Below, in pieces: positions 42,840 through 53,559 of a stretch of DNA of 64,000 nucleotides (its first letter is position 1; each line of letters begins with the position of its first letter). The position numbers and the translations under genes were made by a program. Under the pieces are notes generated by a model. The model was given only the letters and a program-made list of their open reading frames with translations. It had not been told where the DNA came from and searched no databases. Source of the DNA: Sipunculus nudus (Eukaryota > Annelida > Sipuncula > Golfingiida > Sipunculidae); NCBI GenBank assembly GCA_026874595.1, contig CM049314.1, positions 14,996,729-15,060,728 of the forward strand, given 5' to 3'.

Positions 42840-45800
42840 TTATACATATGTATATATTTATATCACACAACACATGTTCAGAAAAATTAATTAATAGTTA
42901 CCTGGCAGGTTGGGCAATTCTCCAATGTCAGCTAGCTGTATTCTCCTTCTCCAGACTCGTTGGTCCAGGAATATACTCTACAAAATATTTGGAAAATAAT
43001 TTTACTACACAGATGACCATGACCATTGGGAATGTAATTATAATATATGAAAATTAAACCTTACACATATTTATGTGTGTGCGTACTGAACCTGCTGTAT
43101 TATGTTACAGGCACACTGTAAAGACTCAGGACTACACATTACACCAAATTTTGTTAGTTTTTTAATGAACATACATTTAGCTTTACTGATAGGTGTATTT
43201 TCGGGTACTTGGTTACATTATTTGAAGTTACATACAGATATATCATAATACATAGGCCCCCTACAAGGCAAAATTCAACTCACCGAATTTGACTGTCACT
43301 CAGAAGACATACACTATGTGGTTCATTGTTTGGCAAATTTGACACAGCTAAAGTATTAAAATTAGTGCCTGTTCTTAACAAATTACTAGCTTTTCAGAAA
43401 AAAGCAATTTATACAATTCACCTACTCACCGGCCGACTTGATTGGCTATCACTCGACAGTACTTTTTATACGATGCACTCCAATCGCTTGGTCAGGGACG
43501 ACGATTGTTGTGAAGACTTCAAAACGATCCGTACTAACTTATACTTTCACTTGCTCAATTAATGTAACACCGACTCTGCTAGTATCAGTAGCCTCTGGGC
43601 AAAAATGTTGTAAACACACATGTTGTAAATGTTGTGTACACCCCAGACTTGTACACATGAACATGGCACGTTTACATAGAGCGCAGCACTTTGTGCACGT
43701 GCACGCAACCGTGACCTAGTTCCGGCCCATGCAGTCCGCGAGGTATCCCGTGTCCGGCCCGGCTCACGCGTGGTCAGCGTGCGCACTTGTCCAAGCTGCT
43801 GCCAGGGAGCTGCTCAAGGCATGACATTGCTGCAGTCCTGCAGCGCTGACATATATAGTTTCATATATGGAGTCCGTATGTGTCGGACTAGGCATGACAC
43901 TTCACGGAGGGTCAGCATGCATTCCCCTCGGGCAGTTCAGTGCTGTGTTATGACAACCATAGCCAAATCCACCCTCCGACTCCCCGTTGGGGGGTCATAA
44001 TTGGGTGATTCGACTCCCCTACGTTTTCAGTGTATTAGCTTGTAGTTACCTGGACCAATTGTGTCACCCGGTGATGACGTCGATACGCATCTTGGTATGT
44101 TACAATCCTGCCACTCAACTTTGGGATCTGTTGTGTAGCACCACAATTTAGAATAGTTGGGATCTGGGTTACGACAGTAATTCTGGGCATCTGTAAGGGA
44201 TTCATCGGGATAGTTGTTTAAATTAGTATACTTGTTTACGTGAGGTGTATTGGAATCCCATCGCTGGCAGGTTTTGTTGTATTTGGTGACAGTTATGGTT
44301 CCAGCATACTCACGTCCAGACACACTCGTGCGGCACTCTAAATAAAACGACAGACGTGTTTTCAATTCATAGAGTCATGTGTTTAATGGTGGATAACGGG
44401 GTTTTGTGTCTGACAGATGGTCTACTCTGTCATAACGAGGAATAATTTCGTTTTGGTTATTCTGATTCAGTTATTCTGTGGTGTAATTATTGATTGAACA
44501 GGTCTATATTTAGAAGTCTATTTATAGAAACAGTCACCATGGCCTTTGGAATAATAAATTCATAAGCTGCTCATGTGATCGAAAGTTTTGATGGTGTATG
44601 ATTAACCTTGAGAACTTGTTTTTCGAGCCAGTGTTGAACCTGCATTGCCGATATTAAACTATTATTAATAACTGAGATCATAAGCAGCTCTTTTCTTGGC
44701 CAGCATGCTACAGCAGGTGGACTGGACTTTAGTTCGTCCTTGTCTTGGTTAATTATTCCTGGAATATGTGTTTATACATTCGCTGAAGGTTTTGAGAAAC
44801 AGTATTTGGAGTTGTATTGCCGGTTTATAATAAATCTGACACCATGTTGACCCTAGTAAGTTTGTAGATATAAATGGACAGGTAAATAATTAAGCTCTTA
44901 CTTTTAACATACATTTTCTAGATGTCCCTGGTATCTAGGCAGATACAATCGATGGGGAACGGTGAGGTTATTAGCTTGTAGTTACCTGGACCAGTTGTTT
45001 CAGCCGGTGATGACGTCGATACGCATCTCTGTATGTCACAATCCTGCCACTCAACTTTGGGATCTGTTGTGTAGCACCACAATTTAGAATAGTTGGGATC
45101 TGGGTTACGACAGTAATTCTGGGCATCTGTAAGGGATGCATCGGGATAGTTGTTTAAATTAGTATACTTGTTTACGTGAGGTGTATTGGAATCCCATCGC
45201 TGGCAGGTTTTGTTGTATTTGGTGACAGTTGTGGTTCCAGCATACTCACGTCCAGACACACTCGTGCGGCACTCTAAATAAAACGACAGACGTGTTTTCA
45301 ATTCATAGAGTCATGTGTTTAATGGTGGATAACGGGTTTTTGTGTCTGAAAGATGGTCTACTCTGTCATAACGAGGAATGAATTCGTTTTGGTTATTCTG
45401 ATTCAGTTATTCTGTGGTGTAATTATTGATTGAACAGGTCTATATTTAGAAGTCTATTTTTAGAAACAGTCACCATGGCCTTTGGAATAATAAAATCATA
45501 AGCTGCCCATGTGATCGAAAGTTTTGATGGTGTATGATTAACCTTGAGAACTTGTTTTTCGAGCCAGTGTTGAACCTGCATTGCCGATATTAAACTATTA
45601 TTAATAACTGAGATCATAAGCAGCTCTTTTCTAGGCCAGCATGCTTCAGCAGGTGGACTGGACTTTAGTTCGTCCTTGTCTTGGTTAATTATTCCTGGAA
45701 TATATGTTTATACATTCGCTGAAGGTTTTGAGAAACAGTATTTGGAGTTGTATTGCCGGTTTATAATAAATCTGACACCCCGTTGACCCTAGTAAGTTTG

Positions 45801-48800
45801 TAGATATAAATGGACAGGTAAATAATTAAGCTCTTACTTTTAACATACATTTTCTTGATGTCCCTGGTATCTAGGCAGATACAATCGATGGGGAACGGTG
45901 AGGTAATTAGCTTGTAGTTACCTGGACCAGTTGTTTCAGCCGGTGATGACGTCGATACGCATCTCGGTATGTCACAATCCTGCCACCGAACAGAGGGATC
46001 TGTTGTGTAGCACCACAATTTAGAATAGTTGGGATCTGGGTTACGACAGTAATTCTGGGCATCTGTAAGGGATGCATCGGGATAGTTGTTTAAATTAGTA
46101 TACTTGTTTTCGTGAGGTGTATTGGAATCCAATCGCTGGCAGGTTTTGTTGTATTTGGTGACAGTTGTGGTTCCAGCATACTCACGTCCAGACACACTCG
46201 TGCGGCACTCTAAATAAAACGACAGACGTGTTTTCAATTTATAGAGTCATGTGTCAAATGGTGGATAACGGGGTTTTGTGTCTGACAGATGGTCTACTCT
46301 GTCATAACGAGGAATGAATTCGTTTTGGTTATTCTGATTCAGTTATTCTGTGGTGTAATTATTGATTGAACAGGTCTATATTTAGAAGTCTATTTTTGGA
46401 AACAGTCACCATGGCCTTTGGAATAATAAAATCATAAGCTGCTCATGTGATCGAAAGTTTTGATGATGTATGATTACTTTAGAACTTGTTTTTCGAGCCA
46501 GTGTTGAACCTGCATTGCCGATATTAAACTATTATTAATAACTGAGATCATAAGCAGCTCTTTTCTTGGCCAGCATGCTACAGCAGGTGGACTTGACTTT
46601 AGTTCGTCCTTGTCTTGGTTAATTAATCCTGGAATATATGTTTATACATTCGCTGAAGGTTTTGAGAAACAGTATTTGGAGATGTATTGCCGGTGTATAA
46701 TAAATCTGACACCCCATTGACCCTAGTAAGTTTGTAGATATAAATGGACAGGTAAATAATTAAGCTCTTACTTTTAACATACATTGTCTAGATGTCCTTG
46801 GTATCTAGGCGGATACAATCGATGGAGAACAGTGAGGTTATTAGCTTGTAGTCACCTGGACCAGTTGTTTCGCATCTGGGTATGTCACAATCCTGCCACC
46901 GAACAGAGGGATCTGTTGTGTAGCACCACAATTTAGAATAGTTGGGATCTGGGTTACGACAGTAATTCTGGGCATCTGTAAGGGATGCATCGGGATAGTT
47001 GTTTAAATTAGTATACTTGTTTACGTGAGGTGTATTGGAATCCCATCGCTGGCAGGTTTTGTTGTATTTGGTGACAGTTGTGGTTCCAGCATACTCACGT
47101 CCAGATACACTCGTGTGGCAATCTAAAATAAGATGACACGTGTTTTTAATTCATAGAGTCGTGTTTAATGGTGAATGACGGGGTTTTGTGTCTGACAGAT
47201 GGTCTACTCAGTCATAACGAGGAATGAATTCGTTTTGGTTATTCTGATTCAGTTATTCTGTGATGTGTGATAATCGATTGAACAGGTCTATATTTAGTAT
47301 TCAGTCATCACGGCTCTGGAGGTATCAGTGTAGTAGGAAGCCCCACCACTGGAACCATACACCTGCACCAAAATATATACATTGGATAGTATACATCAAT
47401 AGAACCGGCTGACGCCAAGCTGAAATATGCGAGCGTTTTTGTACAATACGACCTAAAGTTTCCAAGTTTTATTTTTTTCCCTTTTTATGCCATTGTTACA
47501 TGTAAATTAAATTTGTGTATTTGAAATAAGAGCGATGTATATACATATGATTTACCAAAGTGAGGCCCATAACTTCCCCTTTTGTAGCTCATTATACAAA
47601 ACATATTGATATGATGTTTAATAAGTAATAATAATTTTGATAACTTTCCAGCCCCCAGTCAAAAGGAACAATGTTAACAAGGGCGCACAGGGGTTACTAA
47701 TTTGTCACGTCTCTTCTCAAGGTACTCTACTTTGTTTTACATAGGAATAAAAATAATAAAACCTTAGTTAACACTATAATCTATATACTTCTGAAATATT
47801 AGATAGAGAGAGAGGGGGGGGGGGGGGGTTCTTAGCGAAAGTGGAAAGGATTGTTAAGGAATAATTGGTTGCTTGGTGTATGGTGTGCACATCTTTTAAT
47901 ATGGTAATCGGAGATTTGGCAATACAGAAGAAATGTCTATGTATCTATTTATCAATCTATCTATCTATCTATCTATCTATCTATTATTATTATTATTATT
48001 ATTAAAATTATTATTTTTATTAAAATTATTATTACTCTAGGTCATTAATTATGACTATTTATTTGGAAAAATTAATATCTGTGCCACATAATTAAAAATC
48101 CCATTGTAGAATAAAACTGAAAGGTCCTATGTATCTATGTGAACGGTTCATTAAAATATTTCTACTTCGTATCAAATTTCATTCTTTATTTTAACGTTCA
48201 AATTGTTTCCAGATAGTTCTAACTGTTAAAATTTAAATCCTCTAAATCCTGAATAAATATAATGGTAAGCTACAATGATGACAAATATTCACTTCATTTA
48301 TTTTACATGGATTGTTCAACCAGGTTTAATAACTAATACGAGGCAATCTCCATGTTTCATATGGTGGCGTTCGAAAATGTAAGTTTTTTTTAAAGATGTA
48401 AGTAAAACAAGGCCTTGAGGCCTAATGCTAACCTGTGCAATGGGATATATACCAGGTATAATGCTTCAGTGCTGAACCATTAATTTTCAAGTATATGTGT
48501 AACGTGTACATGAGCAATGCAATTACTAAACATTTTGAACAAGAACAAATTACACAAACATCAATGCTGAAATATTGGCAAGGGTGCACACAACACAAAC
48601 ATTATTGTAGGTGGGGCTAAGAGTCTTGTGTACGGAAAAGATATCTGAGATGTATAAATGTGTCTAATTTCAGGCTGACATATCAAACCCCTCCTCCTGA
48701 AAAATATGCAAGGACATACACTGTGCAAAATTTATTAAAGGTGGCACCCCAGGTCTTGTATACAACAAAGCTACCCGATATGTATGAATATGCATAGTTT

Positions 48801-50457
48801 CAGGCTAATATATCAAATCCCTCCTAAGAAATAAGGAGGCACACACACACTGGGCAAAAGTCATTGTTGGTGGCGACACAGTGAAGGTGAAAGCCATCAA
48901 AGATGCATGAAAAGGTCAAAATATCAGGCCAATACATCAAACTTCTCTTGAGTCAACTCAAATGCACTGGGCTAACCAGGCTTAGTCGAGAAAGGCAGTT
49001 GCCCCGAGTGAACCGGAACAATTGCTGGCTCCAGCTGCTGCACTGAGTTAACTCTTGACCTGCACCTGGCTGCACTTAGTAAACTCTTGACCTGTTGCAT
49101 AATCTGACACAGGGCAGTCTGCCAAAGCTATAAATAGATCCAGACTGATCTTTGGCCTGTTACCAAATCTGAAATAGTTTGCAGTCTACTAAGCTTTTTA
49201 TAGATACAGATTCACTCTTGTCCTGTAGGTAAATCTGTTTAAACATACTGGAAAGCTTTCGCTACAATCTTTTTTTCAAGCTGACATATCCATAAGGTTT
49301 TTTATCAAAATGTTTAGAATAATAAAAGATGTAGTCTTGTCATTGTTAAAGGTCTAATAATTCTTCCAACAATCATTAAAATAAACTTGAACAAAGGCCT
49401 TCCAACATCATCCACAAAAGTTAAAACAACAGTTTTGCAGAAGAAGACTATTGCAGCCCTCAGTTTGTAATGGGCTCACTAATGGGCGCAGGACCAACTT
49501 CAGCTTTCTATAACTCTACCAAAAATTAAGTAACACAATCTATCCTTATACAGTTGAAAGAACCCTTCCTTTGGATAATTCTTGTGAAAAATTAAACGAT
49601 TCAACTATACAGTTTCAACATAAAACATTTTTAAGCTGAAATGTTTTTTTAAAGCTTTTTCCTGGTAAGATGTAAGTTAATGCAGGATGAGCCACAAAAA
49701 GCTCAATTCCACAGCATTTGATATGTGTTAGATATTTGCATAAAGTTTGAGGTTGCTAGCTCCCGCTATTCCTGAGAAATTATACACTCATACACTGATG
49801 ACCGATGATTCCTGCACAAACAAAAATGAATAAGTTCAGCTTCCTGTAATTCAGCCAAAATTCACCTAACTGAAATCGTTCGAACAAATATGAAAGAGAT
49901 TGTTTCAGAGATTATTCTGTGAAATATTTAATTTTTTTCAATTTCAACAGTTTCGATGAAGATGATTTTAAAGTTTTTTTTTTAGTTTTTCCCTATAAAA
50001 TCTAATTAAATGCAGATGGCAATAAAATAAGCAAAATCCGATTGCGTTTTTGGGATGACTGATATTTTGCATAAACTTTGGTGATACTAACTCCTGCCAT
50101 TTTTCGAGACAGTATGGGTTAACGTACGGGCAACGGACGCCGGATGCCGGACGACGCCACATGATTACATAAGCTCACTTGTTCACCAAAAGAAGAGAAT
50201 AGGCAAAGATGTATCCGCTGATATAAATATAACTGAAGACAATAGAGAAAACTGTGAACAAATTTCGCGTGTTGTACATACCCGCTTCCCGAATGATATT
50301 TTAACTAAAATTTCATGATTCACAAGATCAAGCGTGTTTCAGACCTCACTTTTGAAGGTATAAGGTTTGCATTTTGGTCTTAATTCTAAATCCTGATACA
50401 GAATCTGTATACTCTACAATTATTTTATATTTCTAATTCAAAACAATTTTTATGCTC

Positions 50458-50531
<74 letters not shown>

Positions 50532-52728
50532 CGCCAGTTTTATGCGACGTTCAAGCTGTAGAAAGCAGTTATTTTGCGATTTCAAGAAATGATGATTTTT
50601 TTTCTCAAACTGAACCAGGATGTTTTAATTTTAATCCATGTAACCATTATTTGGAATTTGGTTCTTGTATGAATTTTTATTCAAAGTAATCCAATTATAT
50701 TGTAATGGGTCCGACTGAAATTTTCTATTTCAGTTTTGTGATCTGATACAAAATTTAAAATGACCAGGAATAACTGTAGAATGATAGGCATATTTATTTA
50801 TTTTAAAATTGACCTTGGATTATTTTTTTCTGTTTAATTGGTGTCATTATTTTCTATCAAAAGTTAAACTAGATCCAAGATCAACATGTTTAGTAAATTC
50901 AAGGTCAATCCGTGCTATCCTTATTAGGATTTTATTTAATCAAAAAAACGTCAAACATGAATAGGCCTATAACCAAAAGTGGACCAAGTTTACAACTCTC
51001 GGTAAATATTATAAAAAGAGGGTTGCCTTGGTTTTATTCAAACTTCATTTTATGATGTATTGCAAAATATTGATTGCTGACAAAAGCTGTAAGTACAAAT
51101 ATAAAAAAAACAAGGCCCAATGTGCAGAACGGAAATATTCCGTTAAAAGAGACTTAAAAGATATTTCGAGAAATTACAATGAGGCTGTTTAGAGTTCAGG
51201 ATATTCCTAAACATATGATCTGAGTGACATTTTTCTTTGCTCGATGTACCAGATATTGATAAAGGTGTGGATGAGAAATGACATTAATTACTCTATTCAA
51301 ACCAGCTTTTTGTCTGGCACAAATTGTTATTCAAATGAATGCTTGTATCTAAACCGTGATTAAATGAAACAAAAGTCCAGGTGAAGCCACAGACCTGGTG
51401 TCAAAGATGAATTTATCCAAGATCAAAGTTTATTTGATCTGATCATCCGCTCTTTATAATTTTGTACTATCATGATACATTTACTCTGAAAACAGGTATG
51501 CGAAATTCTTTTAACATTTCATGACGGGAATACTTGTTTAATGCGGCCCATCATTTCTTATATAGGAAGCAATGCAACGTATTTATTAAAAATCCTCGAC
51601 ACAAAGAAAGCCTTGACTTCCAACGTGTTTCATATTATGTTTCTACCTTGTACCGATAGAACATAAATTCCTGTCCTTTCAAGAAGAATAAATTAACATC
51701 TGGTTGGATGTTTGACCAGAATATTCTTGGTCTGGTAGATATGACCTGAGCCCTGCAATAATTTTTTTCATCATTATTCATGCACTAGTTAATGATAACA
51801 CACTCCTGTATTCATGTGACTCGCTCCTGCGACCGAGGAGGTTATGTTTCCAGCTCTGTATGCTTATTGCTTGCTGTACTCTTCGAATCGGCAGGCATAT
51901 GTTTAAACTGACTTAATTTCGTTTCGTTTGAATCTATTTTGTCTGTTTACTTGTGTGTACGCGCTCTGAAGGTCACATTTTCGATATTTATCAAATGTAA
52001 ACATCAGTAACCCATCGAATATAATTATTTTCAAGCAAGATCACCCCGAATGTATATAATCGAAAACTCACACTGGGGCAGCATTGGGCTTCTATTCCTC
52101 TTCTTATTATTTTCATCAGTGGGAACATGCATTATACAGACTAAACTGGTTTTCACGAAACTTTGTGGAAAGCTGGGCACGAAATAAAAAAAAAAAAAAA
52201 ACTCATTGATTATTGATGCATAAAGCACAATAGCGGATCTAGTAGGATTGTTTTGCATTGGAAGAGCTTATGAGATATGCCCTCTACATTCACACACATT
52301 CAACATACATTCACAGTCTTTTGTGCTACGACTGGAGTGATTACCATCTCATCTCTGTTTGTGACTATAATGAATGTAATTTCGTGACCATGACAACCAT
52401 TTAATCAAACAGTAGACACAATATCAACCGATACGGTTGTTTACGGTATCAAGAAAGACGGAGTCATACACTCGATTTCTTATCCTTTTACTCAAAGTTA
52501 GTTCTTGGTCTAAAAGAGCGAAAAATAATAAATGTTTGATGTCTCTTCCTCTAATAATTATAAATACCTGAAACTAGGTGTTTAAGGACTACCTTATTTT
52601 ATGACATTTCCATGCAAATATGCCCGCATAAAATCAACGCATTGTGCAAGCAATGCATACAACTCACCATTATTTGCAGTTTGAACTGAAACCAGTACCT
52701 GGAGGGACACAATCAGGAAACGTGCCAT
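40227..52728 (-). CDS. Secreted four-kringle protein with a C-terminal six-Cys domain
   Basis: Six coding exons join in frame: 52728-52668 (signal peptide), 47122-46856, 46209-45922, 45273-44986, 44337-44050 (kringles) and 40645-40227 (C-terminal domain). They total 1611 nt, or 536 residues plus stop. Every junction is phase 1, the classic shuffling phase of extracellular modules. There is no membrane span. Each kringle has the six cysteines (C..NKTCQ..NYCRNPD..LWCYTTDP..WQDC..RC) and NKT and NYS glycosylation sequons. Kringles commonly bind lysine-containing protein surfaces or glycans; the function here is unknown. Intron 1 is 5.5 kb and the last intron 3.4 kb. The joining of kringles to the 40.6-kb exon rests on phase, order and strand, without transcript evidence. 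Confidence 0.75.
41100..41403. repeat. Displaced intron part of the fourth kringle unit
   Basis: It matches the intron just before each other kringle exon (gataactgagat, ctggactggactttaattcg, ggcagatacaatcgatgggg + aacggtgaggtta) and breaks off exactly at the transposon edge at 41403/41404. It is more diverged than the 44-47 kb units. Confidence 0.85.
41588..41655. repeat. CT/TA compound microsatellite
   Basis: (ct)n followed by (at)n, inside the CACTG element. Confidence 0.95.
41889..41990 (-). other. Exon-like segment 3 inside the CACTG element
   Basis: 102 bases after a TTACAG acceptor. The frame reads ICNPEYKEGPGQKQKMKREL then YARHAGSHEPNFGV, and stays open to a TAA about 50 bases on. 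GTG|GTAAAC is a weak donor. It joins in phase with segment 2. Function unknown. Confidence 0.3.
42377..42452 (-). other. Exon-like segment 2 inside the CACTG element
   Basis: 76 bases between CTGCAG and ATG|GTAAGT, open as YPTLDTDVTQALLSHVDGLF then ANELM. It ends in phase 0, compatible with segment 3 but not with segment 1. No family recognised. Confidence 0.3.
42902..42977 (-). other. Exon-like segment 1 inside the CACTG element
   Basis: 76 bases between a TTTTGTAG acceptor and a CCAG|GTAACT donor. One frame is open: SIFLDQRVWRRRIQLADIGE then LPNLP. In the phase of the host kringle exons it would instead read EYIPGPTSLEKENTAS and stop. Product unknown; may be fortuitous. Confidence 0.25.
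44050..44337 (-). CDS. Kringle exon 4 of 4
   Basis: 288 nt, phase 1-1. It reads CRTSVSGREYAGTITVTKYN, then TDPKVEWQDCNIPRC and linker CVSTSSPGDTIGPG. The intron after it was split by a 2629-bp transposon only about 18 bases past the donor. Confidence 0.88.
44986..45273 (-). CDS. Kringle exon 3 of 4
   Basis: 288 nt, phase 1-1. It has TDPKVEWQDCDIQRC, so the pocket arginine of the SVRW type is replaced by glutamate, and IPRC is IQRC. Otherwise it is nearly identical to the neighbouring copies, introns included. Confidence 0.88.
45922..46209 (-). CDS. Kringle exon 2 of 4
   Basis: 288 nt, phase 1-1, TTTAG acceptor and CCAG|GTAACT donor. It reads CRTSVSGREYAGTTTVTKYN; the usual CQRW is CQRL here, so one conserved tryptophan is lost. 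It carries TDPSVRWQDC, like kringle 1. A linker, CVSTSSPAETTGPG, follows. Confidence 0.85.
46856..47122 (-). CDS. Kringle exon 1 of 4 (first in the transcript)
   Basis: 267 nt, phase 1-1. It starts at a TTTAG acceptor as (G)AT TGC CAC and reads CHTSVSGREYAGTTTVTKYN, later LWCYTTDPSVRWQDC. It is 21 nt (seven codons) shorter than its sisters just after the kringle, an in-frame deletion in the linker. The SVRW form matches the cationic part of a plasminogen-type lysine-binding pocket. Donor CCAG|GTGACT. Confidence 0.8.
48290..48374 (-). mobile_element. 5'-truncated copy of the same SINE
   Basis: The reverse complement reads gcctcgtattagttattaaa, then caatccatgtaaaataaatg, matching the 3' third of the SINE at 27941-28180 with scattered changes. 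Confidence 0.75.
48407..50185. mobile_element. Dispersed repeat family A, copy 2
   Basis: The left end acaaggccttgaggcctaat + gctaacctgtgcaa and the right end cacatgattacataagctca + cttgttcacc match the copy at 9223-11862. Internal 'tttttccctataaaatctaa' blocks are shared. Confidence 0.65.
50461..50526. repeat. TA microsatellite
   Basis: About 33 uninterrupted TA units. Confidence 0.97.
52668..52728 (-). CDS. Kringle gene exon 1: signal peptide
   Basis: It reads MARFLIVSLQVLVSVQTANN plus one base, donor AATG|GTGAGT, phase 1, which matches the phase-1 start of the kringle exons. A decayed paralogue with a premature stop lies at 63211-63277. The TATA position and 5' UTR extent are unclear. 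Confidence 0.7.
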
Positions 52729-53559
52729 GTCTGTCTCTTTGTTCGTTATGTTCTGCCGATATGCACGTCGTAAGGCTTTATTGAACAGGGCGTGAGCCTG
52801 GGAAGTGGGATGTATTTCAGAGAACTCACTGCGTTGTTGCCCAGTGATTGGATGATTCCACATTGAGGACTAGATATCAATATTTGAAAAGATTTAAATT
52901 ATCAATGGAAAACTTCAGTTATAAAGTTATGCGAACTGACTAAATATTTATGAGACTTCATAAACGGAAATTCAGCAGAAAAAAACTCAGGTTTTCTGAA
53001 TACTTGTACCCATACTAGAACCAACTCGCGGAAAACATTGACCGCGGATAGGGAAGAATTGATTCAAACAAACAGGGGATTTTCGTAATAAATCTCTACT
53101 CTGCATTTCTTTAAAGACGAATCTATCTATATTAACATTGAAATAACATTGTGGCCACATATCAGGTAGTCCATTTTGTCTTGAATTCCCGGGAACGATG
53201 TCAAGTGTGTCCTGGGAAAGGCATTTTTCTATAAACATTGAGAAACTTTTTTTATATTTTTACTTTTATGAAATTCATTGTAGCCATGCATATTTCTTTT
53301 TTGCAAATCAATAGCCATATAATCGACGTGACAAGCTCCGGCTTTAGAGTTAGATTCTGATAAAATTTTAATTCCCGTACCTTCGGGCGATCGTTTCAAT
53401 CATCGTCAACTTTCCGTTGCCTTTTTCACGTATGCGATGCTATCTAAGCCTGGAATCTATGGTGAGATGAATTCCTGGCCATATGGAATAAACACGCTCC
53501 TTTTAGAAAATATACAGTGAGATATTCAGCGCCTTTAATGTCACCGTGATCGCATTCGT

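Larger units (their letters stand above)
41404..44032. mobile_element. CACTG-ended DNA transposon, 2629 bp, inserted in a kringle-gene intron
   Basis: The left end is cactgaaaacatagggctgt + caaatc; the right end, reverse-complemented, is cactgaaaacgtaggggagt + cgaatc (21 of 26 match). TA flanks both sides (41402-41403, 44033-44034), and the empty site gaggttattagcttg survives in sister units (~44966, ~46836). About eight 'gttgtcaaa'-like subterminal repeats occupy 41420-41570. CACT-type ends with subterminal repeats suggest the CACTA/Chapaev (CMC) group; no transposase was recognised. Confidence 0.85.
44033..47160. repeat. Tandem ~936-bp exon+intron units of the kringle gene
   Basis: Kringle exon starts are at 44337, 45273, 46209 and 47122, with periods of 936, 936 and 913. 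Intron sequence is also shared (aacttgtttttcgagccagt, ggtaaataattaagctctta, acaatcgatggggaacggtg). Unit identity is very high, so the amplification is recent. Left-hand intron of the last unit continues at 41100-41403, beyond the transposon. Confidence 0.93.
47150..52660. other. Intron 1 of the kringle gene
   Basis: It contains a poly-G tract (~47815), a TCTA/TTA microsatellite (47955-48025), the truncated SINE (48290-48374), a family A dispersed repeat (48407-50185) and a pure TA microsatellite (50461-50526). No further kringle exon was found. Confidence 0.6.

Noticed and set aside
43559-44000. Arg/Ser-rich frames on both strands
   Set aside because: They lie in the GC-richer right end of the CACTG element; no transposase motif or splice continuity.
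47325-47375. Exon-like minus segment VYGSSGGASYYTDTSRA after TTTGGTGCAG
   Set aside because: It has no donor, soon hits a stop, and its phase does not fit the flanking kringle exons.
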